A DNA stretch of 64,000 nucleotides. Origin: Litomosoides sigmodontis. Lineage: Eukaryota; Nematoda; Chromadorea; Rhabditida; Onchocercidae. Shown here one piece after another: positions 52,801 through 64,000 of this stretch. Location: positions 7,483,823 to 7,547,822 of the forward strand of contig OY718803.1 of NCBI GenBank assembly GCA_963070105.1, written 5' to 3'. Within the stretch, counting starts at the first letter, position 1, and every line of letters begins with the position of its first letter. Both the position numbers and the translations under genes were made by a program. The notes under the pieces are model-generated. The model worked only from the letters and a program-made list of their open reading frames with translations. It did not search any database and was not told the origin of the DNA.

Positions 52801-52908
52801 GGGACACGTTTAAACGTTAAACCTTTACCGCTAACTTACTTCACCATTCTTACTTCCTTCCTTCCGTTAAACATCCGTAGAGTAGTAGTAGTACTCGCTC
52901 TCCCACTC

Positions 52909-53822
52909 ATGATTCTGAAATCAAAAATCCGAACTCAAGTTTCTGTTTTGAAACATCAGCAGCCACCACCACTACCACCATTACCACCACCACCACCGCC
53001 ATCACCATCACCACCATCATCGCCACCATCATCACCGCCACCACCACCACCATTACACCCAGCACCGACAGCGACACCAAAACCCTCCCGATATATGAGC
53101 CCACCGTTGAAACCGTTCATGGAACCCTCCCTCTTCTCGGGGGAACGTACCGCCCTTCCGCTCTCTCTGCCGTACAACGCTCCCTCCCAAAAGAAATGTG
53201 TAATCTATCTCCACCGGTGAAAGAATGAATAAATGGACAGACAGACGGACGGATGGAAGACAGACGGACGGATGGACGGACGGACGGACGGACGGACGGA
53301 TGGATGGACGGATGGATAGACGGACGGAGAGACGGATGGATGCACGGACGGAGAGACGGATGGATGGACGGACGGAGAGACGGATGGATGCACGGACGGA
53401 GAGACGGATGGATGCACGGACGGAGAGACGGATGGATGGAGGGATGGAGAGATGGATGGATAGATGGATGAATAGATGGATGGAAAGAAGTGAAGTGAAT
53501 TTTGTATTTCGACTGCCTCTCCTCTGTTCTCCTGGCACGAATTGTATGTCACTGTGTTGCTTTCCTATATGTATTTTTAAAGAAGTTGAAAAAAAGGTAC
53601 CGCCAAACTCCACCTCTCCATTTTCAATATGATAATTTTGAAACTGTCAGAAGCGTAGCAATAGTAGCAAATTCACAAAAACCAAATGCTTTCTTGTTAT
53701 CAGTCCACTCTTGTCCAGTCTTGGGACATGCCGAATATCAAAACGATCCATCAACAAACTCGCCACGTAAAAAGCCAGATGCAATTTTTAAATTAATGAT
53801 TCTTAAATCTAAAAAAATTTGA
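52909..53822 (+). CDS. proline-rich, probably disordered protein (candidate)
   Basis: Two exons, 52909-53216 and 53597-53822, join in phase (donor CCACCG-GTGAAA, acceptor AAAAAAAG) to about 177 aa. Residues 20-55 are almost all Pro with Ser and Leu. After them comes ordinary-looking sequence ([20 protein letters not shown], then [20 protein letters not shown] and [14 protein letters not shown]). The intron contains the GACG/GATG repeat array. The start could lie further upstream, since an acceptor-like ACATCAG precedes the proline tract. Unrecognised; it may be a piece of a longer gene that also uses the exon at 54810-55031. Confidence 0.35.
53231..53480. repeat. GACG/GATG tetranucleotide array with 24-bp higher-order unit
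   Basis: About 250 bases built from GACG, GATG and GAGA blocks. From about 53320 to 53440 a 24-bp unit (GGACGGAGAGACGGATGGAT plus four bases) recurs about five times with few changes. All six frames stay open across it, which produces spurious reading frames. Confidence 0.93.
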
Positions 53823-54469
53823 AAGGTAAATTATAATTGAATGCTCACATTTGAAGTGTAACAAAAAAGATGTAAAAAATGCTATTTTTTTCACACATTG
53901 AAAAATGATATTATTAAAATGATATATACAAAAGGGAAATTTTAATTAGAAAAATACGAAAACAAAGTTTTAGATAGCACTGTCAATAGATCAGAGACTT
54001 ATGCCGAAAAAGAAATTCCCGTTTTCGCCGAAGTGTAGGCAATTTGCTTAACAAAGATTAAGGTCAAGCGAGGACAAAAATTGAATGTGCGAAATTGTCA
54101 TTTGAAATTAAGAACGAATCAATCAGTTGTTTCATCGTGCAAGCTTACCTATCCACTCATTGACGAGTGAGGTCATCGATGAGCTAATCGACGGGTAACC
54201 TAAGTGCTACATAAGGTCATGCATGTCACCGACGAGAGACAGTTTCGAGTGAGTACGCAGCGAATGATCAATTTCAAAATGCTTTACTGCTAGCGGTGAA
54301 GCTAAATTTCTCGAATGGCACGGAAATTCTCCGAAGAAATTAGCATAAATGCGAGGAAACATAAAATGAATTCCTTTTTTGACAAATCCATTCATTTCCT
54401 TCCAACAACTTTTGATATATGTCGACATTGGCATTTAACTACCAGTTGACCGCTGGCTGACCCTATTAT

Positions 54470-54478
54470 GTGTGTGTA

Positions 54479-54522
<44 letters not shown>

Positions 54523-54546
54523 TGCGTGTGCGGGCGTATGTGTGTA
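54470..54546. repeat. (GT)n microsatellite
   Basis: About 70 bases of GT repeat with GC, GG and AT interruptions. A minus-strand open frame through it is a repeat artefact. Confidence 0.9.
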
Positions 54547-54809
54547 TGTTCTATTGATGAGTGTGTTTTATTGTGTACATCTGAGGGGACAGGAGAGGGG
54601 TTGACAGTGCTTTCTTGAAATGACCGGGCAGGAGCAGGTACGAAAACCCCGGAGGGCAGAACAAATATCCCCTTTTTTCTTTCCTCGCCTCTTCTATCAC
54701 CTTTATCCCTTCTATCTCTGTTATATCCATGCTTCATTCCGTGGAGGGAGACGTTAACGGTGGCGGGGGAAAGGGGGAGGTTAATTGTTTTGCGGTTGAT
54801 TTTATTCAG

Positions 54810-55031
54810 GGAAAAGGTCAACGATCCGGACCTTCCCCTTTTGCTGCAAAAATTTTTCAACATATTCTGTTGCCCTGTTTGATTCCTGCTCCGATAAGAA
54901 CAAACGTCCGATCATCATCATCGTCAGCGTCATCATCCGACACCTTTCATGACTATCCAGAAAATCGAGAACGCCACAGGGTATTTGAGATGGCGGTATT
55001 GGCAGCACGCGCTATCATCCAGGAAAAATGA
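54810..55031 (+). other. possible terminal exon
   Basis: A TTTATTCAG acceptor is followed by about 73 codons to a TGA. The reading is protein-like: a basic start, a hydrophobic ILLPCLIPAPIR, a serine run, then YPENRERHRVFEMAVLAARA. It could be the last exon of the proline-rich gene upstream, but no donor in that gene matches its phase cleanly. Confidence 0.25.
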
Positions 55032-58000
55032 ACAACAAATGGAAATATTTCAGCATGAAAATAACAATGAGAGGTCATGAACATCCGTTAATGTTATAAA
55101 AATACACACGGAGAGAGGGAGAAAGATAGATAGATAGACAGATAGAGAGAGAGAGAGAGGGGGGAATACTATTGTTCCTAATTCTACCTGCACATGAAGA
55201 AGGCGTTGGATGAAAACGAGTGAAATTATACCACCTTTTTCTCCTCTCCTGAATTTAACTGCTTACACTGGCAGTTAAATTCAGGAGAGGAAAAATGCCA
55301 AGTCAGGGAAAAGAAAAAAAAAATGCCAAGTGAGGGAAAAAAACTGTTCCATCGAGTATTTTACGTCGATCCGTCGTCGTAGCTGTCATATCTTACATTA
55401 TTTCCGTTTATTTTTAATATTTCATTTCTGATTTTTTTCGTCGCATCTTAATTTAATTAATTAATTCATGTTATCTGTTTTTAAATGTATTTTAACAATG
55501 TACGGATTGCAAATTTGTATATTTCACGTAATCAACTCATACGATCAGACCAATAAACCTTTTTCAAATTCTTTCTTTATCTCTCTCGCTCTCTCTTTCT
55601 CTCTCTCCCTCTCATCAGTGTAGGAAGAAATAAATTACCACAATGGTCTTAGATTTTTAGACAGAGAAATTAAGTAACAAGCAATCATTTGAACCATCGT
55701 CACTGACCGATCGCTTTGTGGCTGCTTGCTTTTGCAATTTACTTTGTTCCTGTCGGTGTCACTGCTACTGCCACTTGTTGCTGTTCGTCCTGTCCTCAGG
55801 TAACTCTTCAGGAGGAACAGGGAGGGACGGCAATTCATGCATGCTATTGCTAATGTTGCCTTTTTTCGTTTCACCTTGGCGCTATCACTATTGCACAATG
55901 GCAGTCATTGCTTGGAAGTGATAAGAAGAATGAAATGATAAACCTTTTCCTCCCTCTTCCGTAGAAAAGAGTAGAAAATTCACTCTGTCACCCTCTTTCT
56001 CTATCTCTCTCCCTCTAACTCCCACTGTCAGTGTCTTCCACTCCACTCTACTCAATCGTCTTCTCCTTATCTTAAAAGATTAATTTAACAAAAAAAAAAG
56101 AAATCGAAATTCATGCACAACAAATTAAAACAAACGATGCGCAAAAAATTCCGGATATATTTCATGAAGTGGAACTTTCCATCCTTCCTCCCCCGCCTTG
56201 CCTTTACCTTTCATCCTTTTCTACGCTCTTACATCTCCCCGCTCCCCCTCCCCTCCTCCCGTCCCCCTCCCCGTTCCCTCCTACCCGCCTCCTTTTTCAT
56301 GACTATTGGGGTCAAATGAAAACACAATTTGACCTAATTCGCCGAGAATTTTAAACAATGTGATTTATGTCTTCTAGGAAGGAAGCAAAGAGAGAGACGG
56401 AGAGAGAAAGAGAGCAATTTTTCAGCACTTACTGTTAAATTTTCACTACCACTTTTCGGCTAATTCTTTCCAGTGAACAAAAATTCTCCTTCCACTGCAA
56501 TGTTTTAAATTAATTTGAAATAGATAATCGAATTCATCCTGCAATAACTAAATTCAAATTTTCTCAGTTTAATGCGTACGCATGCGATGTGATTGATACT
56601 GTTATCATCACTGAACGATAAACGTCCTCTTAACAGGAAGCACACAAGAGATGAAAACAGAGAGATCGCTGAAGCAAGCATCAAGTGAGGTTGGAGGAGA
56701 GATATTTTCATCGATGAAATGGTACCGTTGCTATCAGTGATATCAGTATGAGTGATAAACTATCAGTATGAGTGATAAATGGGCGAGCATTGGAACTCTT
56801 TTTCACAACAAATTTATTCTCAAAACTTTAGTGCGTAATAGCCTCAGAAAGATTCTACGTGAAATGACAGAAATCTGACAGAAATCGTGAAATGCGATCG
56901 ATAACCAACGGAATTTCCCTTCTTCACAAAACACTTTCCTTTCAGCCAGATTTTCCCTCCCCTAAAATATCAGCAAATTTTTTGTGAAATGATTTTTTCA
57001 CTGAGAAAAGTGAAGTAATGAGGAGGAGCGGTAATTATATTGGGTTCCATAAAGGGAGTGTGTTATGTCGATGAGTGGAAATGAGGAATTGAAATGAAGA
57101 AATGTTCGAAAATAGAATCCATTCTTGATTGGAGTAAAAGAATCAAATTAAAATGCTTGGAGGTAGCGCGCAACGTGCACCACCTCGCCCCCATTCTCTT
57201 CAATCCATTCAGAAACATTTCGATGGATTCAAAATTTGTTGACCTATTACTAATCGCCGTTAAAATCAGTTCAAGTTCTTCGCAATAAATGAAATGCAAA
57301 AAGTTGGCCATGTTCCAAATCCAAATCACACTTGTTGAAATCAATTCATTGAAGTTTACCGCCGATAATGTCAAATTTCGCCATTGCATAAACATATGCA
57401 GACATTTTTCTCCAAGCATCAATTAACCTATCCTCGTCTTACTGCAGTGAGAAAAGCAAATTTTTTAATCAGTCCATTTTTTGGGGGAAAATTAAATTTA
57501 TTCGATTTTAGATAGGAAATGAAATTCGATAATTTATTACATTCGAATTTTGTTTTATAATAAATCGTTAATGCTCAGAATAAGAAGAGATGCTTCGGAA
57601 GTTGGAATTTATTGACAAAAGAAATTTCTTTTTTATTGCAAAAATACCTTCATCCTTTTCAAACCTTCACTTTTGCAAATGCTTACCTAATTCCGTAAAC
57701 AAAGAAAAGTTCCTAATGCCCTCGAAACACAGGACCACTCACCTCATTTTCGTATTGTACTTCGCTGGTACACCACTACTACTACCAATTTTACTTTTAC
57801 TTTTACTTCGAACGATTTCTGAAATTGTTGTTGAAAATTGTGCTGTTTGAGTAGTGTGAGTTGTAGGGAATAACAGGGTGGCACTGGAAGAGTATAAAAA
57901 TTGTGTCATTCAACGAGCAATAGCTGAAGAAGAAAGGAGAAATTAATATGTCTCAAGAAAAGTCAGTTCTACAACACTTGAAAAGCGACCGATCTTTGAC

Positions 58001-60836
58001 GGAATATAAAGTGGTACTGTCTTCTCTCTAATGCCTTTCCTCCGTGATCTGAATTATCACCGTTTTCCTTCATCGCCTCCCGGTAACTCCCGGTCTATTC
58101 GAGGTTTCTAGCTGAGAAAAGCGGAGAAGGAGTCGCACTGGAAGCGAATCTGAAGAGAGCTTTCGAAAGAGGCCAGCCAGTGTGGGAAGAGGAGGAGGAG
58201 GAGGAGGGGAGGGTGGGATATCTATCGAGAGGAGCGCACCGTCCACTGCTTGCCGTCCCTCCTCACTTTCCCATCTCTTCTCATCCCATTGTCGCCGTTG
58301 CTTCTCAGCTGTTTTTTCCCCTTTTGAAAAATCGCGTAAAACTTCGGCTGACGACGTATTTGTTTGTGTTAGCGTTAAGCTAATAGCTCACTTTCTCAGA
58401 CATAAATTTCAAGCGTACTTTCTACATTTGTAATTTAAAAAAAAATTAAAAATTAATAAAAATGCAAATAACTGATCGTTGGTTAGAGACACGAAGGGTT
58501 TTACTTGTAGCTTTCTCTTCCTGATAACGATCATTGACTAATTCGATTATCATCTTCTATCGAATGATTGGAATATGATATGATGACCTGTATTGTAATT
58601 AAATATCCAACCAATCTTTCATGACATCATTTTGATTTCAATCAAAACTATAAGTTTAAAATGTATGCAATCGACCAAAAATGTACCATCGAAATACATG
58701 GCATCATTTTTAGTTACGCCAGGTCAGAAACCCTTCGTAAGGAAAAGGTCGAAGTCGTAAATTACAAAAATTAGATCATCATGCCTTTACTGCAAATGAT
58801 AGCTTTCATTTTGGCTCCTTTTTTTTCTCTCGTGCGACTTTTAACAAATTTTATTGATTTTAAACTTTTGAATTTAACATTTTTTTATCTCTCTCTCTCT
58901 CTCTCCCTCCCTCCCTCTTTTTCTCAACAAACACGATAATGCATCCTAACCCCGAGAAAGGTTGCCAAATAGTTGTTCGATAAGTATATTTCTTTCTGTA
59001 ATTGGCACCATAAGAATGTGCGAACAAATAGGTCAATCGGCCATGACCCAATTTCTTAGTTAACGGGGCTTTTGTAGAGGGACAGCAGGTGCTGCCCCCC
59101 CCCCTTTTACCGAATTATCAAATTTTGTCCATACTTCTCTGTCCAATCAATGTGCCCTATTCCTTTCGCAATTCATACACCCACTCGAACCCCCATAATT
59201 AAATACCTAATCTGAAAACTAGAACAATAATTCGTGCAAAATGAAGCAATGAGGTAGAGTTGGACGAAGGGATGGAAGTTTGCATATTTGATTTGATGTG
59301 ACTGTATCACACATGTAAATCTAATGATAATCGTTTATCAGTGCTACAACACATTACATCAACTCGTGTATATCGCATTGAAAGGATTATCACAACTAAT
59401 CGTTTATCATATCAGTGATGACCAACTTCGGTATTGTCCGATTTGCTCCCTCCAGCTTAGCCGTAGCCTTCCCTGGCTCCTTACGCTTGTAATACTTGAA
59501 TTAGTTGGTCAACAAATTAATTACTCTTACTCAAGCAAACTTGCACTTTGGGAACTAATCGATAACCTCCAATGGTGCAACTAGTACTTTCGTTAAGCTG
59601 TCTAGCAGCATAATCCCATCGACCTATCTATGTTGCATACAAACTTGGGAGATTTTAATTCTTTCAACCTTTTTCGAAATCAACCATTGCATCACTTCAA
59701 CACATATATTTTTCACATTTTACAAACGGGATCATTGAACTTTTTGAAGTGTAACGCAGGCGTTATCTCTCGTCTGCCGCGATACTTTAGATTTGTCAAT
59801 GATTGACCGGAATTGCTAAGCCCGTAAAGCTACCTAATTTAAGTTTAAATGAAAAAAAACTTTTCTTCTCTTAGTTTAAAACAAATGTCATACTCAATTA
59901 TCCATCCTTTCCCACTCAATCTTTAATGTTAATGCATTTTTTTTTTTTAAAAATTCAACGGAACTGAACCAAATTCACTTCCTTTTCCTTCCTCTCCTTT
60001 TTTTGCCGTTCATCTTTCCTTCCTCTCTTTCTTCATTCCTATCCTCCTCCTCAGTTAAACTTTGATTCGATTTGAAAAAAAAAGTGACGGCGCTGTTGAC
60101 CCCCAAGAAAAAGATTTTCTTTTTCACGCATCCTAATCATTGATCATATAGTTTATCATATTTATGTTCATCCTATTCTATCCATAAAAGCAAAACACAC
60201 CACCGCCAAATCAACTGATTTAAAACTGTCAAAGTATTAGCTGAGTTGACCATAAGCTTACCACGCAAATAAGGAAGGAAAAATAAACCCCTCCACTGAA
60301 ATGCATTTTTTACGGAAAAAGGGAGTTTCGCTAGGTGAATTATTGTATTAATAGAAAAAAAAGTTGGAGAAAAGAAATGTAAATTTGCGCTATATCTGAA
60401 ATAATTTCCATGAATGTACGAGTTAAGTATTTGTATTACAATTGCCATTTCCGATATGTCAACAATCAAAATTATCAGCTTTCACCTTGCCGTCGCTCAG
60501 GCCTATCAGTGATGAGGCCATCAGTAAATTGAATGAATAATTCCTAACCTATCTGTGTAACAACAAGGATTGATGAGAAACATGTCGATGGATTAGCATT
60601 CCTTCCCTTTTACTATTGGCAGTTTGAAATTAATGTTTAGTTTTGTTAAACGTTAATAACTTGACTAACATACGTCAGAGCGAATTGTCGAATTGTCTAA
60701 TTTTACAAATATTTTCCGATTAATTTATTCAATGCCTACCTAACTTAAGCGAATAGTCCGATCAATCTGGCCCAATCCAATTAGTTCATAAAACAGAAGC
60801 TTTAATTTCATCCGGACAAAAGCTCTCATTTCAAAA
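55032..60836. other. gene-poor spacer, about 5.8 kb
   Basis: No exon set supported. Contents: the hairpin above, pyrimidine- and purine-rich runs (55580-55613, 58875-58925, 60035-60055), a GGA run at 58185-58212, and short tandem copies of TATCAGTATGAGTGATAAA at about 56739-56780. Confidence 0.4.
55243..55290. repeat. perfect 20-bp hairpin with 8-nt loop
   Basis: Arms 55243-55262 and 55271-55290 are exact reverse complements. Pairing continues outward through a T run against an A run after a 2-nt bulge. Immediately after it comes a direct repeat (AAAAATGCCAAGT, then C or G, AGGGAAAA) at 55291 and again at about 55318. It lies in non-coding sequence. Confidence 0.75.
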
Positions 60837-63032
60837 ATGAAGCAGCAACTTCAACCGCTCGGCAAAAATGATGCAACAACCAGTTCGTCCAATCTGTCGA
60901 TTTCTCCTTCGTTAAAACTCCCTCTCCTATCTCCAAAGAACAAAGCAAAGAAAGCACCAGGGTCTTTCATATCTCTTTTTTTTCTTGTCGTAAAAATTGT
61001 TTTCTTTTTCTTCTCTTTTTTTCGAAGCCGAACTTTCATCCAATCTTGTCGCTTCTTCTCTTTCTTCCTTTTTTTGCATTATTTTTCACTAATTACTTAA
61101 TTAACAGAATAAATGGAATAGGAAATATTTCAGAAATCCCTAATGCTCTCAAAACGCTTTGGGCAATTTTGCTGACAATGAAATAGCCACTTGTCAAAGT
61201 GGATGATGCGATAGGAAGAAGACAAGTTGTTATGCAACCGCTGTGATACGTTGACAATGATTTTGAACAAAATCAACTTTTCTTAATTCTTCACTGACCA
61301 ATGGAAGAGTGAGAGGGATAGAGGGGGAGGGAGAGGAAGAGGGCGAGAAAAGAAAAATGCAGAAAGTCACTTTCATATCCGCTGATCACAATTTCTCTTC
61401 GTTAATTAATTCAAACATTCTTCTTTTCAGTTGAAACTGATCAATTGAAATTGTGGTAATGAGGAGAAGTTGTTAAACTCTGCGGCGGATATTTGAGCGT
61501 GGAAATTATTCTACCTGAATTGAGTGATTGATGTTTATGTAAATTATACTCACAGTGACTGCGATGATAATTAAAATGAGAACAGCGATGGAACTTATCA
61601 TTCGTACTGGTTCCAAGCATGCTTTCGATGAATGAAACGGCACTTCACGGCACGGCATGCATCTCAGTGCAAAGTAATTTCGCCACCACAGAAAACGCAA
61701 ATGGAAGAGATTTTGTTCCACTTCTCCTTTCCGTCCACTTTTTCAGGGTTAATTCTAGCGGCGATTAGTATTTCCGGAAGTGTTGCTACTCGACTACAAC
61801 TAGCAGCTACATATCCTTTCAAGCTAATGGTAAAATAGTCCATTTTTAAACTTCGAAAATTTATTTGTGAATTTTTGAAGTTCAAAATGATGCAAAAAGA
61901 TATGCGTGGAAGTTGTAAGGTGAACGTTTGCAATTACAAAATAATAATTTCTGAAATAACATAATACTGCAACTGTTTCTGCTGAAAGCTGAAAGTGTAT
62001 GAAATGGAATTTATTGCACAACTAAAGTCACTTTGTAAACAACTGATGCTAAAACAAACTTCTAATTCATTTACATAATTGGATTATAGAGTAATCAATC
62101 ATGCTTCGTTGCTTTTTTTCGAGTTTTCCAACATTTGTTTAAAATAAAGTTTAGAAATTTGTACAGAACCAAAATCGAACCAATGGAAATTTTACTTTTT
62201 AAAACAAAATTCAGGAACGATTTAGGCCATATAATTCAAACTAATTCTCAGTTCATCCCTAAGTTATTCAGATCTTGGTTGCTGGTGCAGTAAGTATTGG
62301 CTGCAGTAGGAAGCACGTAATAGCATTCTTACCCACGTTATGCTATTCCACCACGCTATGTCAATGTGTTCACGTTTACTTGAAAAATTTCTACTGAAAA
62401 CTTGAACGCTTAGTGATAAAACAGGAGAACTAGACGCTTCAGCTATTCCCAGCAATGCTCCATTTTCAGCATGAACACTTCACATAACAAAAATGCCGCA
62501 AACTCTTTATTATTGTATGGATACTATTGCTTAACTGTATTTTCGCGTTCACATTTCTATACGCATACTACAGTCAGTGACAACGAAAGCAGTGACAGCT
62601 CAAGCAAAACATGTAGGGAATAAAATGTGGAATTTTGGTGATAATATCCTGATTTTTCAGCACAAATCGAGAAGCAACGACAGTAAAATAAATGTGCAAC
62701 TTACATATGTGAAAGAAAAGTGTTACGTCTCAAAACTGCAACAGAATCCTCAAGCTTCTCACAAATCAAATGTTTTTAATACTTCTGGACTAAATTCATC
62801 GAAGCTCGGAAAAAAAGTTTTGAATTTCAGAAAGAAATTTCATGACTTATTTTTGTTCGAGTCGTTCCACAATCTTTGTTTACAAAAGGTTAATTCAATT
62901 GACATTTTTTGTTAAAATTAGTGAAACAAAATGAATGCCTACAAAAAGATCAAATGGAAACACATCTACTGTGGTCATTTCGAGGAGCATTTGAATTTGA
63001 ATATTTGCGATGCAAAACAAATACGTGGATGA
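60837..63032 (+). CDS. candidate membrane protein, family not recognised
   Basis: Six candidate exons join in phase: 60837-60961, 61618-61673, 61747-61829, 62272-62373, 62574-62888 and 62949-63032. The N-terminus is Ser/Lys-rich. Exons 3 and 4 encode hydrophobic stretches (LILAAISISGSVATRLQLAA and LMILVAGAVSIG) that look like membrane spans. Exon 5 is Lys/Asn/Ser-rich. Points of doubt: the first donor is weak, exon 4 could be an 18-base micro-exon ending at 62289 with a better donor, and the last exon could instead read 62909-63118 in another frame. I do not recognise the family. Confidence 0.35.
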
Positions 63033-63098
63033 GACTCACACATCCGTTCAGATACGTGCCACTCGGAAATTACTTGAAACAAACAATCACCAGATTCA

Positions 63099-63815
63099 TT
63101 ATAATAGATATAGCTTGATAATTGAGGTAATATCAAGCTGTTTATCCTCAATGATTAATATGATGTAATTTCCCGGCAATAATGAGATTCTCTGATCTCC
63201 TGGCGCTAGCATAAGATTTACCAATATAAAATTTTCCTTAAAAAACGCTACAGCAAGACTGTTGTTGTATTGCACGACATCAATTGGATGTTCCTTTCGT
63301 TGTTTTTTGAAATTTTTTTTATGCAAATAACGTTTAAAGTGTGCAAGCAGTGCAATTTCAGTTCCACCTGCTTCCCCTTAAACAAAAGTGTAAAAAATGT
63401 GGAAAAAATAAGAAATTAATTCTCTGTTTTTTTACAAAATAAATACAATGCATAAACAGACCTGAAAAGCACCCAAATTTGGGAGTAAGCAATAGGAGAG
63501 GGAGAAAAAGATCGTGCGAAAAGAGGTGAATGGAAAAACAAGGAGAAATATTTTCGATGAGATGGAGTGGTCATACAATTTAGAGTCCGATATCTGAGAC
63601 CGTAAGTAGAAAAGGAACTAGAACTTGAATGGTACAGTACCTACAGCAATCCTGGCTAGCTCGTAATTGCGATAAAGCTTCAACCGTGATCCCACAAAGG
63701 AGCTTTTCCTTTTTTCCAAAACACAAATGGAAAGTAACACAGGAAAAGTAATAATGGAAAGTAACACGTAAATCTTCAAATAATGAAATTTAAATGCAAG
63801 AATAAAAAAAGACAT
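63099..63815 (-). CDS. 150-aa type II membrane protein, family not recognised
   Basis: Two minus-strand exons, 63815-63641 and 63376-63099, join in phase (donor GTAG-GTACTG, acceptor TTTAAG) to 150 aa. The N-terminal 35 residues are hydrophobic (YVLLSIITFPVLLSICVL) and look like a membrane anchor. The rest is soluble-like, with a basic stretch (HKKNFKKQRKEHP) and a hydrophobic C-terminus. A consensus donor (TTG-GTAAAT) inside exon 2 means the gene may continue with other exons. Its 3' end meets the end of the + strand gene at 60837-63032 and overlaps one version of it. Confidence 0.45.
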
Positions 63816-64000
63816 ACAATAACAAGTCGTTTGCAAAACATCTCATTTGGATTTTATGATAACAGAGAAAGAGCAACCAACTTATCTAGGATATGCATTA
63901 AAAGATGAATGATTCTTTTGTCGTAGTTCTCAACAAAAAGCATGAAATAAGAGCGAAGGATTAAAGTGCTTCCACTGCTCGAGCTGCTTTTGAGAAGAAT
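63816..64000. other. window edge, nothing recognised
   Basis: Upstream of the small minus-strand membrane protein. No feature is supported before the window ends. Confidence 0.4.

Larger units (their letters stand above)
48270..52908. other. spacer rich in simple repeats
   Basis: No gene supported. One + strand stretch, 49209-49330, has an acceptor (TTTTTACAG), a hydrophobic reading (ILVLSTFAGHFITYGQILTI) and a donor (GTAAGC) and might be an isolated exon. The rest is AT-rich with long GT repeats, listed separately. Confidence 0.35.

Noticed and set aside
52907..53177. Minus-strand Val/Met-rich and Gly/Asp-rich frames
   Set aside because: Shadows of the CCA repeat that is better read as proline on the + strand.
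53053..53632. Several overlapping open frames of 70-186 codons on both strands (Ser/Val/His or Arg/Met/Asp repeats)
   Set aside because: All come from the GACG/GATG repeat array and the CCA tract; every frame is open there.
54435..54863. 142-codon minus-strand frame with a Thr-His run
   Set aside because: It runs through the GT microsatellite and has no consistent splice context.
58180..58433. Two overlapping + frames starting in a GGA run (poly-Glu or poly-Gly)
   Set aside because: Driven by a short GGA repeat; the rest is not protein-like and has no acceptor or donor that joins elsewhere.

Overview
This 64 kb window is eukaryotic nuclear DNA, most likely from a parasitic nematode. The non-coding sequence is AT-rich, genes are split into many small exons with GT-AG introns, and several acceptors lie only a few bases upstream of a start codon, as expected for spliced-leader trans-splicing. 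Two genes belong to families I associate with nematodes: a DUF273-type glycosyltransferase and an UNC-122-like collagen/olfactomedin membrane protein. A spirurid or filarial worm (clade III) is my guess from composition and gene content, not something the sequence proves. I see no bacterial operon, CRISPR array, rRNA, tRNA or intact transposon.

Layout. 1.0-4.2 kb (+): a four-helix membrane protein. 6.4-10.1 kb (-): mitochondrial ATP synthase subunit O (OSCP), whose large third intron holds protein-like exons on the opposite strand. 10.7-11.7 kb (+): a Cgr1/CCDC86 nucleolar protein. 12.3-14.8 kb (+): translin-associated factor X (TRAX). 15.7-20.1 kb (-): a 4-coumarate-CoA-ligase-like acyl-CoA synthetase with 12 exons. 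21.8-22.8 kb: a giant compound microsatellite. 22.9-28.6 kb: gene-poor. 28.7-33.4 kb (+): hexokinase with 11 exons. 35.0-37.7 kb (-): collagen/olfactomedin type II membrane protein. 39.2-42.3 kb (-): DUF273 glycosyltransferase. 45.3-46.7 kb (-): an unrecognised cysteine-rich, probably secreted protein. 47.9-48.3 kb (-): a small glycine-rich protein. 48.3-60.8 kb: mostly simple-sequence-rich spacer with a proline-rich candidate gene at 52.9-53.8 kb. 60.8-63.8 kb: two unrecognised membrane-protein genes that converge, with uncertain ends.

For the seven best-supported genes (OSCP, CCDC86, TRAX, acyl-CoA synthetase, hexokinase, olfactomedin, DUF273) I joined exons by hand. In six, splice phases agree at every junction. 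In the olfactomedin gene one intron was chosen to reconcile a frame change. Final lengths (209, 160, 326, 543, 565, 497 and 385 aa) fit their families where I know the usual size. Neighbouring genes share no pathway; the set looks like ordinary nematode gene order: mitochondrial ATP synthesis, RNA processing, fatty-acid activation, glycolysis, cell-surface and Golgi proteins.

Items most worth a second look are three long near-perfect hairpins (5953-6048, 42843-42912, 55243-55290), the roughly 280-copy AAT tract, the opposite-strand coding islands inside the OSCP gene, the frame change in the olfactomedin gene, and the unassigned cysteine-rich gene.
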